Shown here: piece after piece, positions 1 through 6,861 of the stretch
Layout: each line of letters opens with the position of its first letter
Numbering within the stretch: the stretch's first letter is position 1
Translations under genes and position numbers: made by a program
From: Chloroflexota bacterium
GTDB taxonomy: Bacteria > Chloroflexota > Dehalococcoidia > UBA2979
Assembly (NCBI GenBank): GCA_002725365.1
Contig: PBOW01000076.1
Coordinates: 1-20,852 of the forward strand
Length of the DNA stretch: 20,852 nt
Reading direction: 5' to 3'
Notes under the pieces: model-generated
What the model was told of the DNA's origin: nothing
The model's database searches: none
What the model saw: the letters and a program-made list of their open reading frames with translations, nothing else

Positions 1-15
1 CACAATCACCACAAT

Positions 16-729
16 TCAGTTCTTTAAAGAAGATGTGTTCTCCGGCATAACGTATCCGTCGGGAGGCTTACCACCGATCATGGACACTCGTGGAATGGGT
101 GGAAGCAGAAACGGCCTCAGTCTTGCGTTATCAACGTATTCAAAACCGGAATTTTTCGCAACATCAATGAGGGTATTTATTGGGCGAAGGCACGGTGGTG
201 AGACGTACCGGGACAGCACTCCCGAATTCCAGCGATTGAGAAGCTTACTGCTGGAAGGACCAAATTCCCAGACAACCATTAGGCCGCCGGGCGCTAAGAC
301 GCGATGGATTTCTGAGAATAGAAGTAGGAGATCGGGGTCATCTAAATGTTTGATCACATAACCGGCGGTCACGAGCGAGAAGGTATTGGTTGCGAACGGC
401 AGGTTCGTGCCAGAGGCCTCAACGTATCTGTTGGTGTTGTCGTCCGAGTCGGCAAGTCGTAAGGCATTGTGAGATAAATCGACACCAACAGAGGGCAATG
501 TCGCACCTACTCGACTATTGAGATGCTTCACGAGGGCACCAGCCCCGCAACCAATATCTAGGTGAACCATAGTGGAATCAAGGTGGAGTTCCTCAGGTAG
601 ACGGACTAGCGGTGTTGACGCCAGCCAGAGACCGAAGGGTCCAAACAGCAGACGGGCTGAGAGACCTTTTGGCCCGCCTGAGCCGAACCATGTGTTGTAT
701 TCGCCTTTAGCGCGTTGCAGTGACGTCAT
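16..729 (-). CDS. Class I SAM-dependent methyltransferase, substrate unknown
   Basis: The 237-residue product has a Rossmann methyltransferase core of the Methyltransf_11 type. Motif I is seen at residues 58-64 (DIGCGAG), the acidic end of strand 2 at D84 (GVDLS), and a later strand followed by EIHRVLAPGG, the usual post-motif III turn. About 50 residues precede the core and include a hydrophobic stretch (LLFGPFGLWLA) that may form a lid or touch a membrane. The ATG at 729 lies only 6 bases after the stop of the upstream XdhC-like gene, so the two are probably translated from one message with ychF. Such proteins methylate quinones, lipids or small metabolites; nothing in the sequence selects among these. 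Family assignment is secure, function is not. Confidence 0.85.
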   Translation of the reverse strand: MTSLQRAKGEYNTWFGSGGPKGLSARLLFGPFGLWLASTPLVRLPEELHLDSTMVHLDIGCGAGALVKHLNSRVGATLPSVGVDLSHNALRLADSDDNTNRYVEASGTNLPFATNTFSLVTAGYVIKHLDDPDLLLLFSEIHRVLAPGGLMVVWEFGPSSSKLLNRWNSGVLSRYVSPPCLRPINTLIDVAKNSGFEYVDNARLRPFLLPPIPRVSMIGGKPPDGYVMPENTSSLKN

Positions 730-735
730 TGGTGG

Positions 736-1065
736 CTAAGTTTCGGAAGGGTTTGAGAAAACCTGTTCAACAAATACGTGCATCACGCCACCACAGATCT
801 TATCGTCCCCTTCGGTAGGCTCAGTCAGATCGACTACGATTGTCCGAGGCTTTCCGTCCTGCATTGTATCCATAGCGCCCTGCCAGACCTCAGCCTCGCC
901 ACATCCTCCCCCTATGGTGCCAACCATGGATCCATCGGGGCGAATGAGCATAGTGGCCCCGGCCGAACGCGGTGTAGATCCGGTGGTTTCTGAAACCGTT
1001 GCCACAACTCGCGGCGATCCGGACTCGTTAGCTTCTAGCAGCTCTTGAAAAATTTCGATACTCAT
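736..1065 (-). CDS. Single-domain XdhC/CoxI-like protein
   Basis: This 109-residue protein matches only the N-terminal XdhC_CoxI domain. It shows the pattern ATVSETTGSTPRSAGATMLI, a DGSMVGTIGGGCGEAEV core with the family's conserved Gly-Gly-Gly-Cys-x-Glu, and then ends where the Rossmann XdhC_C domain would begin. XdhC-family proteins bind molybdenum cofactor and help mature xanthine dehydrogenase or CO dehydrogenase type enzymes. I chose the ATG at 1065 (MSIEIFQ) because the open frame upstream of it runs into the end of ychF and has no family similarity. A complete XdhC with a degenerate N-domain lies divergently at 2260, so the two may work as complementary halves. No molybdenum hydroxylase subunits are visible here. 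Confidence 0.8.
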   Translation of the reverse strand: MSIEIFQELLEANESGSPRVVATVSETTGSTPRSAGATMLIRPDGSMVGTIGGGCGEAEVWQGAMDTMQDGKPRTIVVDLTEPTEGDDKICGGVMHVFVEQVFSNPSET

Positions 1066-1099
1066 GATGTAGAGAATTATAGCAGGCTCGATATTCGGG

Positions 1100-2206
1100 T
1101 TATACGTTAAAGAGAATGCTGAGGATATCCCCGTCGCTGACCACGTAATCTTTGCCCTCAGTCCGTGTGCGACCATTTTGCCTTAATGTGGCTGAAGAGC
1201 CTTCGGCCGCATGGTAGTCTGAGAAAGACGTGACCTCTGCGCGAATAAAGCCCCTTTCGAGATCGCTGTGTATTTTGCCCGCTGCCTGTGATGCTGTCGT
1301 GCCGATGGGAATTGGCCAGGCGCGTACTTCGTCTTTGCCGGTAGTGAGAAACGAATGCATGCCTAACAAGGAGTAGGCTGAGCGAATAGCTCTGTCTTTC
1401 GAGGACTCAGGAGGAAGGCCTAGGTCCGCCCTGAAGATAGTTGCCTCATCGGGCGCCAATTGTGCCATCTCTTCCTCGATGGTTGCGGCAAAGGCTGCGA
1501 TTTCCGTAGAAGCGGTACCAAATTTGAGTGAATACTCGGATTCGATCGCCGCCGTGTCCTCGACATCATTTTCGTTAATATTTACCAGCACGAGCAAGGG
1601 GCGATCGGTTACGAAGCGATATCCCGTAAGCTCTCGAAGCTCATCATCAGAGCGCTGCAAAGTTCGGAGGGGCTCGCCCATTTCCAAATGCTCTTGCATT
1701 TTTTTGAGTAGGGCTGCGTGCCGCTCAGCCGCTGTGCGCTCGCTCGCTTTGAGGGCCTTCATCTCAGATGCTATCCGCTCTAAGCGTCTTTCGATGAGCC
1801 CAATATCAGCAACAGTCAATTCCAGGTTGAGTGTCTCAATGTCCCGTTCAGCGTCAACTCCATCGGCTGGCATGGGCACCTTCTCATCCACAAAGGATCT
1901 GACAACATAGACGAGGGCATCGGATAGGGCTAACTGATCAATGAATCGAGCCAGCCCCCTAGAGCCACTAGCGGACGTATCAGAGAAGGCGGATCCTGGA
2001 TAGTCACTACACTTCATTTCAGCAGGAATAACTCGTGTCGGGCTGTCGATTGTTTCCAAAATGGCAAGTCGCGGGTCTGGTACTTTCAGCACACCTATAT
2101 GAGGTTCGTCACCTCCATAGCCGCCTGTCTGGATATCTTGACCAGTTATGGCATTAAACGTGGTGGTCTTTCCCGATAGAGGGAGTCCGAGAATTGCTAA
2201 GTCCAT
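1100..2206 (-). CDS. ychF: Ribosome-associated ATPase YchF (Obg-like ATPase family)
   Basis: The 368-residue product has the YchF architecture. A P-loop lies at residues 7-15 (GLPLSGKTT), a DYPG switch stands in for the usual DxxG, a long charged helical region spans about 120-180, and a C-terminal TGS domain ends in the typical EGKDYVVSDGDILSILFNV. The G4 position reads NINE at residues 209-212, that is NxxE instead of NKxD, which is the known signature of ATP rather than GTP preference in this family. YchF binds the ribosome and is linked to stress and translation control. Length is normal (about 363 in relatives). The P-loop reads LPLSGKTT where most relatives have LPNVGKST, so it is a somewhat divergent member. 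It starts the minus-strand run ychF, xdhC-like, methyltransferase. Confidence 0.93.
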   Translation of the reverse strand: MDLAILGLPLSGKTTTFNAITGQDIQTGGYGGDEPHIGVLKVPDPRLAILETIDSPTRVIPAEMKCSDYPGSAFSDTSASGSRGLARFIDQLALSDALVYVVRSFVDEKVPMPADGVDAERDIETLNLELTVADIGLIERRLERIASEMKALKASERTAAERHAALLKKMQEHLEMGEPLRTLQRSDDELRELTGYRFVTDRPLLVLVNINENDVEDTAAIESEYSLKFGTASTEIAAFAATIEEEMAQLAPDEATIFRADLGLPPESSKDRAIRSAYSLLGMHSFLTTGKDEVRAWPIPIGTTASQAAGKIHSDLERGFIRAEVTSFSDYHAAEGSSATLRQNGRTRTEGKDYVVSDGDILSILFNV

Positions 2207-2209
2207 GGA

Positions 2210-2238
2210 TTCAGTTTCTCACTTCTAGCGCGTATGAT
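2210..2238 (+). promoter_or_regulatory. Candidate promoter for the two-domain xdhC gene
   Basis: A TTCAGT element at 2210-2215 and TATGAT at 2233-2238 are separated by 17 bases. The -10 matches consensus at five of six positions and the -35 is weak. It would start transcription about 15 bases before the TTG start at 2260. The -35 falls on the ychF start codon, so the two divergent genes would compete for this short space. This is inferred from consensus only. Confidence 0.3.
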
Positions 2239-2259
2239 CGTCATTGAGCGGAGTGAATT

Positions 2260-3111
2260 TTGACAACGGGTGAACATGGTTCGTTAATCGCACAGAGTGC
2301 CCTCCATGCACTTGAGGGTGGGCCACCCCTGCTTGTAATGACCGTGGTCGATGATGGTTTCGATTTACCAGTGGCCATTGGAGCCAAGCTTTGTATAGTT
2401 GAGGGTCGCGGTGAGCAAATAGGCTCCACAGGAAACGAAATACTTGATCAGGTTCTTTTGGACTTAGGCCCGACTTTGCTGGATCGGATACGACCGGACC
2501 AGGCCGAGACTGTCTATATAGAGAGCTCTGGAACTGCTGAGTGGTTAGTGCATACCAGGCGAAGTAAGTCAGGTCCAAAAATCGGGAAAGTCATGGTGCA
2601 GGTATTCAAGGCAAGTCCACGACTCCTGATAGTTGGTGCAGGCCATGTTGCGTTGGCACTGGCTAGGGTTGCTGACATCGCTCATTTTGACGTGGTGGTT
2701 ACAGATGATAGGAGTTCGTTCGCAAACGAGGAACGATTCCCGATGGCTAGCCAAATTGTAGTCGAGGAACCAGCACTTGCTATCCCGAAGCTGATGAACC
2801 AGGCAGATACATACATCGTCTTGGTTTCGAGGGGCCATAGGCTCGACGAGGAGGGCCTTCGTTGTGCCCTAACTACGAATGCGAAGTATGTTGGGATGAT
2901 TGGTTCCCAGCGACGTACACAAACTGTCCTGAGACACATGGCCGAAGAGGGGTACGACAGGGATGCTTTGGGGTCCGTCAGTACACCAATAGGGCTTGAT
3001 TTGGGGGGCGAGAGCCCTGAAGAGATCGCTATTTCAATAGTCGCTGAGATATTAATGCTTCGGAATGGAGCCAGTGGTAAACGGCTTCGCGGTGCTCTGA
3101 AGGTCGGTTAG
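2260..3111 (+). CDS. XdhC-family molybdenum cofactor maturation protein (two domains)
   Basis: The 283-residue product carries a weak XdhC_CoxI-like region (about 5-75) and a clear C-terminal XdhC_C Rossmann domain. The latter begins RLLIVGAGHVALALARVA around residues 121-138 and continues with VVVTDDRSSFANEERFP, VLVSRGHRLDEE, YVGMIGSQRR and GLDLGGESPEEIAISIVAEIL, all classic for the family. In the N-domain the usual GGGCxE is replaced by GSTGNE, so the conserved cysteine is missing. The family loads or sulfurates molybdenum cofactor for xanthine/CO dehydrogenase-type enzymes. The start is a TTG: an in-frame TGA at 2254-2256 rules out anything further upstream except ATT. The TrmO-like gene follows after 4 bases, suggesting cotranscription. 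Confidence 0.88.
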   Translation: MTTGEHGSLIAQSALHALEGGPPLLVMTVVDDGFDLPVAIGAKLCIVEGRGEQIGSTGNEILDQVLLDLGPTLLDRIRPDQAETVYIESSGTAEWLVHTRRSKSGPKIGKVMVQVFKASPRLLIVGAGHVALALARVADIAHFDVVVTDDRSSFANEERFPMASQIVVEEPALAIPKLMNQADTYIVLVSRGHRLDEEGLRCALTTNAKYVGMIGSQRRTQTVLRHMAEEGYDRDALGSVSTPIGLDLGGESPEEIAISIVAEILMLRNGASGKRLRGALKVG

Positions 3112-3115
3112 TCAG

Positions 3116-3559
3116 GTGAATGAATCGAACTTTAATATCAATAAAATTGGTTTAGTAGCGAATGAATATTCGAACTTGAGCGAGAGTTATGACTCGACCC
3201 TAAAGTCAGCGATCATTGTGGATGATGAGTATGTTCCCGCGCTTGCTGGAATAGACGGTTTTTCTCATGTGATGGTCGTCGGTTGGTTACATTTGTTGCC
3301 TGACGCTATGCGGCAGCGACTTGAGGCTTATCCATCAGGGGACGACCGATTACCGAAGGTGGGAGCCTTTGCCCTAAGGGGCTCTCGACCGAATCCCGTG
3401 TCTGTGACCGTATGTAAACTAGTGGCTGTATCCGACAATACCTTGGTCGTGTCTGGGCTTGATTTAGTGAATGGGACTCCAATTTTGGACTTAAAGCCAT
3501 ATATCTCTGAATATGACTCGGTTCAAGGCGCAGGTCTGCCTGACTGGGCGTATCAGTAA
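3116..3559 (+). CDS. TrmO/TsaA-family tRNA methyltransferase-like protein
   Basis: The 147-residue product belongs to the UPF0066 family (E. coli YaeB/TrmO, formerly TsaA). The hallmark region is intact: VGAFALRGSRPNPVSVTVCKLV, then VSGLDLVNGTPILDLKPYI, corresponding to the family's FATRSPxRPNPIG and DGTPVLDIKPY. TrmO N6-methylates threonylcarbamoyladenosine-37 of tRNA with SAM, but short members may act on other substrates; this one lacks the C-terminal extension of the E. coli enzyme. The start is a GTG placed 4 bases after the xdhC stop, with no good ribosome-binding site, so translation is probably coupled. In some bacteria this family is found next to molybdenum-enzyme genes, so a non-tRNA role cannot be excluded. 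Confidence 0.85.
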   Translation: MNESNFNINKIGLVANEYSNLSESYDSTLKSAIIVDDEYVPALAGIDGFSHVMVVGWLHLLPDAMRQRLEAYPSGDDRLPKVGAFALRGSRPNPVSVTVCKLVAVSDNTLVVSGLDLVNGTPILDLKPYISEYDSVQGAGLPDWAYQ

Positions 3560-3563
3560 TTGG

Positions 3564-3737
3564 TTATTCTCCGGCAAGGGTCTTGAATATGATCAAGGGC
3601 CAGATCAAAATAATGCTTAAATTCCTAGCGTAGCGCAGAATCCGCGGGCTGGAACCGCGCCTACTTTCCGAAATATTTACCCCTATGAAGCCAATGGATC
3701 CGGTGCAGAAGACCAACAAAATAAGGAGATTAGTCAC
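3564..3737 (-). CDS. Possible small two-helix membrane protein downstream of rpsT
   Basis: A 57-codon frame opens with GTG and ends in TAA. Its product has two hydrophobic segments (about residues 4-22, LLILLVFCTGSIGFIGVNI, and 40-52, LSIILIWPLIIF) flanking a basic turn (SRRGSSPRILRYARN). Positive charges between the helices favour a hairpin with the loop in the cytoplasm. It begins 27 bases after the rpsT stop on the same strand and fills an otherwise empty gap. Against it: no ribosome-binding site is visible, an in-frame TAG lies two codons upstream, and the start could be a later TTG. I recognise no family. The hydrophobic pattern makes chance less likely, but the call is tentative. Confidence 0.42.
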   Translation of the reverse strand: MTNLLILLVFCTGSIGFIGVNISESRRGSSPRILRYARNLSIILIWPLIIFKTLAGE

Positions 3738-3764
3738 GGGCTAGACGAGGGTCACGGGCAATAC

Positions 3765-4070
3765 TTATGCACCGCCTGAACCGGACTGGCTGGCTTTAGC
3801 GAGCTTAGCTAACCTGCTTTTTCTCCGGGCGGCGGTATTTTTGTGAATGATATTTCTTCTTGCCGCGCGATCAATGGCTGAGTGAGCGGCCTTCAGGCGC
3901 AACTGAATCTCAGCATTTTCATCACCGTCTTCAATGGCAATTTTTGCGTCTCGTAACGCAGTAGCTGCTCGTGAGCGAAACGGCTTGAGACGAGCAGTCC
4001 GCTTGGCGGTGGTGCGCCATCGTTTCTTAATCGACGGAGAGTATTTCTTAAATGGATTGTTGTCTGGCAT
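3765..4070 (-). CDS. rpsT: 30S ribosomal protein S20
   Basis: The 101-residue basic protein matches S20: SPSIKKRWRTTAKRTARLKPFRSRAATALRDA, a central helix, then AAHSAIDRAARRNIIHKNTAARRKSRLAK. S20 is a helical primary binding protein of 16S rRNA in the small subunit. It is a little longer than the E. coli protein (87 residues) through short N- and C-terminal tails; the C-terminal tail is a flexible SQSGSGGA. A purine-rich stretch (AAAGAGAG) sits about 8 bases before the ATG and serves as ribosome-binding site. The gene stands alone on the minus strand, between the globin gene and the possible 57-residue membrane protein. Confidence 0.97.
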   Translation of the reverse strand: MPDNNPFKKYSPSIKKRWRTTAKRTARLKPFRSRAATALRDAKIAIEDGDENAEIQLRLKAAHSAIDRAARRNIIHKNTAARRKSRLAKLAKASQSGSGGA

Positions 4071-4110
4071 GTGCGCTCTCTTTATCAGGCTTTCTTAAGG
4101 TAGGGGGACT

Positions 4111-4139
4111 AGACTACGGATCTTAGCTCTTTCGATCAA
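4111..4139 (-). promoter_or_regulatory. Candidate promoter for rpsT
   Basis: On the minus strand TTGATC (4134-4139) and TAGTCT (4111-4116) are 17 bases apart and would start transcription about 30-35 bases before the rpsT ATG. The -10 is weak (TAnnnT only). The -35 overlaps a small inverted repeat, CTCTT/AAGAG with a 6-base loop at 4127-4142, that follows the globin gene and might also act as a weak end signal for that transcript. Confidence 0.25.
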
Positions 4140-4157
4140 GAGATCGGGCCTTCCCAG

Positions 4158-4751
4158 TTAGTCCATCCATCCGGTTGTTGGGCCAGTACGATCGACTGAC
4201 TCATGTGAATTGACCATATGTGCAGCGAGTGGCGTGAGCCGATTTATTATCTTTTCAGTAAGCTCTAATGGAGCATCTATGGAAGCGAGAGCCTCCTCCA
4301 TCAGCATTAACCACCGCTCAGCAGCTTCTTGGTCGATAACAAAGGGAAAGTGTCTGAGGCGTAGCCGAGGGTGGCCCGAGTGCTGCGAGTACAGCTTTTC
4401 ACCACCCAGCCATTGCTCGAGGAACTCAGCTTGGCGCTGTTTCGGGACGCTGCTGTCAGCAGAAAAAAGGTGACCGATGACCGGGTCCTTTGTAGCCCCA
4501 TCGTAGAACGCTGAAACCAAGGAGCCCACTGCATTGCGGCCACCGATATCTTCGAAGAGTGTGCGCTCATTAGTTGTTAACTCTACTGAGGGCGTATATC
4601 CAGCACAAATGACTACAGGAATAGGAGGATATTTCTGGAATTCATCCGGAAATGACTTATGTAGTGAGCATAGCGTAAATTCAGAGCCTTTTGCTGACCG
4701 CACGGCTGTTGCGTGTTCGCAGTCGCCACAGAGTCCCGGATTTGAGCTCAT
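4158..4751 (-). CDS. Group II truncated hemoglobin with N-terminal four-cysteine module
   Basis: Residues about 62-185 form a truncated globin: LFEDIGGRNAVGSLVSAFYD (helices A/B with the B10 tyrosine near Y83), LEQWLGG, then HPRLRLRHFPFVID with proximal heme ligand H134, and W147 at the position of the group II G8 tryptophan. Such globins bind O2 or NO and are linked to redox protection. The first 55 residues are an added module with C8-x2-C11, C28 and C49 in a frame of RSAKGSEFTLC and KYPPIPVVICAGY, which looks like a small zinc- or iron-binding domain. The start codon overlaps the stop of the menaquinone methyltransferase gene (TAATG), so the two are translationally coupled. This links the globin to a respiratory quinone context. 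Confidence 0.9.
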   Translation of the reverse strand: MSSNPGLCGDCEHATAVRSAKGSEFTLCSLHKSFPDEFQKYPPIPVVICAGYTPSVELTTNERTLFEDIGGRNAVGSLVSAFYDGATKDPVIGHLFSADSSVPKQRQAEFLEQWLGGEKLYSQHSGHPRLRLRHFPFVIDQEAAERWLMLMEEALASIDAPLELTEKIINRLTPLAAHMVNSHESVDRTGPTTGWMD

Positions 4752-5518
4752 TATTCTGGAGCAGCTTCCGGTTTCATGGCGATATGAAGCATTACAGTAC
4801 CAGCTACATACTCAAAAGACCTCAGCACCTCAAATCCGTTTTTACGTAACCGGAGGGAGAACTCGGTGGGGGTGAAAAAATTTTCGGCAGACATAGGCAG
4901 GTACTGATACGCGTCGCTATGACCGGATATGAGCTTCCCGATCAAGGGCACGAGTTTGTTGAAATGAAATCGTGCGCCCGGAGCTAACAATCTTTGGATG
5001 AGCGACCGAGGTTGCAGGCGCGCCGCGTCGAGAGTTATCAACCTGCCCCCGGGGCGCAAAACTCTAAGGGCTTCTTGAAGGGCGCCATCAAGATCAGGGA
5101 TGTTGCGGAGGACAAATGCTCCCGTCCACGCGTCGGCTATGTTCGCCGCAAGCGGCAAACGGGTGGCATCTGCTGAGACAAAATGAGAATTCGGGACGCC
5201 GAGATGCTGCGATTTCGTTTGCGCATTTTCCAGCATAGGCAGGGCAAAATCCAGTCCAATTACTGTCTGTGCACCAAGTCTTGCACAGGCGAGTGCGAGT
5301 TCACCACTGCCTGTTCCGGCGTCGACAACGAGTCCTGAGTTTTGAGCAACCGCTGCACGGGCAACGGCTTTTCTCCATCTGGCATCTAGACCGAATGTCA
5401 TCAATCGGTTTACCAGGTCATACTTCGGAGCAATCTCACCGAACATTTGTTTCACATAGCCCGATCGGCTTTGCTGGTTCGAAAAAAGTTCGCTAAGGTC
5501 ATCCGGTGTTTGATCCAT
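4751..5518 (-). CDS. ubiE: Demethylmenaquinone methyltransferase (UbiE/MenG family)
   Basis: The 255-residue product has all main marks of the UbiE/COQ5/MenG family: VKQMFGEIAPKYDLVNRLMTFGLDARWR (residues 22-49), SAM motif I DAGTGSG (66-72), GLDFALPML, a RNIPDLDGALQEALRVLRPGGRL segment, and a late YQYLPMSAENFFTPTEF. It methylates demethylmenaquinone to menaquinone, the last step of menaquinone synthesis, at the membrane surface. Ubiquinone synthesis is possible but less likely in a monoderm-like lineage. No ribosome-binding site precedes the ATG; instead an AT-rich TATTCT lies 6 bases upstream, compatible with a leaderless transcript. It is the first gene of a two-gene unit with the globin. 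Confidence 0.92.
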   Translation of the reverse strand: MDQTPDDLSELFSNQQSRSGYVKQMFGEIAPKYDLVNRLMTFGLDARWRKAVARAAVAQNSGLVVDAGTGSGELALACARLGAQTVIGLDFALPMLENAQTKSQHLGVPNSHFVSADATRLPLAANIADAWTGAFVLRNIPDLDGALQEALRVLRPGGRLITLDAARLQPRSLIQRLLAPGARFHFNKLVPLIGKLISGHSDAYQYLPMSAENFFTPTEFSLRLRKNGFEVLRSFEYVAGTVMLHIAMKPEAAPE

Positions 5519-5571
5519 ATAATAAGAATAAAGGCACCGGTGTTCCCGTGCAGGTGATGTAAAATCGTGAA
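5519..5571. promoter_or_regulatory. Divergent promoter region between ubiE/menG and the MOSC gene
   Basis: This 53-base spacer must serve two divergent units. On the plus strand TAAAAT (5560-5565) ends 6 bases before the MOSC ATG. On the minus strand TATTCT (5525-5530) ends 6 bases before the ubiE ATG. In both cases the -10-like element is placed where transcription would begin at or near the start codon. No convincing -35 is seen for either. A GGTGAT (5553-5558) could alternatively serve as a distant ribosome-binding site for the MOSC gene. Confidence 0.35.
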
Positions 5572-6393
5572 ATGGCTAAACAGGTGCAAGTTCAGAACTT
5601 ATTCCAATATCCGGTGAAGTCTTTGGCTGGTGTTGCTACACAGTCTCTGACCGTTGATGGGGAAGGTAGAGCTCTTGGCGATCGAGTGCTCGCCTTTCGA
5701 TTTAATGATTCAGGACCTGCTATGCGGCAGACTAGTCAGGGGGGATGGTGGTATAAGGATAGACTCTTGTCTCTTATGCATATTCCTGCTGCCGCTCCCG
5801 TTTCATGCGAATTCGATAGTCAATCGACGGTTTTGTCCTTGCGGCTGGGCGACAGGATTATTGCTGAGGGAGAGATTGGTTCGGCGGATGGCCGCACCAA
5901 GATAGAGCGGAGCTTCGAAAGGTTCCTCAAAGATTTATCCGGAGACAGCGCAATAGACCAAAATAGGTTTCCGATTCACTTAGAGGGTGATGGCGTTAGT
6001 GGTCGATTCCATGATAGACCTGCCGGCCAGATATCTATGCACTCGGTAGAGAGCGGTGTTGCATTGTCGGATGCCATCGGAGAATCGCCCCTAATGGAGC
6101 AAAGATTCAGATCGAATGTGGTGATTCGTGGCTTGCACCCCTGGCAAGAGCTTGAACTCATAGGAAGTACGATCACTATAGGTGCATCCAGGTACGAGGT
6201 AACGGGACCGATTATTCGATGTCGAGCAGTGCACGCGAACCCATCGACCGGCTTAGTTGACCAACAGATACTCAGAGTGCTGACGAAAGAATTCGGGCAA
6301 GAAGAACCTACTTTCGGTGTACTTTTAAAGCCGATAGGACAAGAGGCCGTGATTCATGTGGGTGACGTGGTTGAGGTTGGGAGCTCAGCATGA
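5572..6393 (+). CDS. MOSC domain-containing protein (YcbX-like)
   Basis: The 273-residue product combines an N-terminal MOSC_N beta-barrel (VQNLFQYPVKSLAGVATQSLTVDGEGRALGDRVLAF) with a MOSC domain (about 120-270). The MOSC part shows RFRSNVVIRG, GPIIRCRAVHANPSTG with the conserved cysteine C217, and a terminal VHVGDVVEV strand. MOSC proteins handle the sulfurated molybdenum cofactor or act as molybdenum-dependent reductases (YcbX, mARC), with the cysteine as molybdenum ligand. The neighbouring NuoE/NuoF-like pair could provide electrons from NADH, a plausible but unproven partnership. The downstream gene starts inside the stop codon (ATGA), showing coupling. The ATG at 5572 is the natural start of the domain. 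Confidence 0.88.
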   Translation: MAKQVQVQNLFQYPVKSLAGVATQSLTVDGEGRALGDRVLAFRFNDSGPAMRQTSQGGWWYKDRLLSLMHIPAAAPVSCEFDSQSTVLSLRLGDRIIAEGEIGSADGRTKIERSFERFLKDLSGDSAIDQNRFPIHLEGDGVSGRFHDRPAGQISMHSVESGVALSDAIGESPLMEQRFRSNVVIRGLHPWQELELIGSTITIGASRYEVTGPIIRCRAVHANPSTGLVDQQILRVLTKEFGQEEPTFGVLLKPIGQEAVIHVGDVVEVGSSA

Positions 6394-6860
6394 GTGAGTG
6401 GCGAAGACCCCTAGAAATAGCGGACCACGAAATGAGAGAATTTATTAGCGAGTTATCGATGATCGAAAGAGAAAAGCAGTATTTGCTGCCTTCTTTTCAT
6501 TTGGCACAGGAAATTTTTGGGTGGGTTCCACCAGTGGCGGTGGAAAAAATTGCCGATTTCCTCAGAGTTCCGCTGTCAGAGGTGTACGCGACACTGACTG
6601 CATATTCAGAGCTTCGCATAGCACCTGATGAAAAGGACTATTGGTTTATATGCACGGGGGTGGCATGTGAGATGAAAGGCGCTCAGAACATCGTGCAGCA
6701 GCTTGCTGATGCTGACGAATTTAAGGTAAGGGATATCGATTGCCAGTTTCTGTGCTCACTTGCTCCAGTGTGCGTCGATGATTCAGGCGGCTTGCATGGT
6801 CGTGTAGAGGTGAGCGAACTAATTTCAGGTATCCGAGAATCGCAGACGGGTGGTGAATAG
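6390..6860 (+). CDS. NuoE/HoxE/FdsG-like [2Fe-2S] diaphorase subunit
   Basis: The 156-residue product is a 24 kDa-subunit (NuoE) family protein. It has an N-terminal helical bundle (YLLPSFHLAQEIFGWVPPVAVEKIADFLRVPLSEVYATLTAYSELR) and a thioredoxin-like C-terminal half. The four cluster ligands C88, C93, C118 and C122 keep the family spacing (C-x4-C and C-x3-C). In complex I, NAD-linked hydrogenases and NAD-dependent formate dehydrogenases this subunit holds a [2Fe-2S] cluster beside the NADH-oxidising flavoprotein, encoded by the next gene here. Its start overlaps the MOSC stop by 4 bases. No other complex I subunits are in the window, so it is probably part of a soluble NADH-linked oxidoreductase rather than the full respiratory complex. 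Confidence 0.9.
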   Translation: MSEWRRPLEIADHEMREFISELSMIEREKQYLLPSFHLAQEIFGWVPPVAVEKIADFLRVPLSEVYATLTAYSELRIAPDEKDYWFICTGVACEMKGAQNIVQQLADADEFKVRDIDCQFLCSLAPVCVDDSGGLHGRVEVSELISGIRESQTGGE

Positions 6861-6861
6861 A

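Noticed and set aside
1066-1176. In-frame upstream extension of the single-domain XdhC-like gene
   Set aside because: These 37 codons overlap the 3' end of ychF and have no XdhC similarity; the ATG at 1065 begins at the normal domain start.
2234-2263. Nine-codon ORF ending over the xdhC TTG start
   Set aside because: No ribosome-binding site and very short; it coincides with a TATGAT promoter-like element, so coding is unlikely.
3560-3764. Possible tRNA or small RNA in the gap after the TrmO-like gene
   Set aside because: No cloverleaf or strong stem with T-loop consensus is seen; the gap is better explained by the small membrane ORF.
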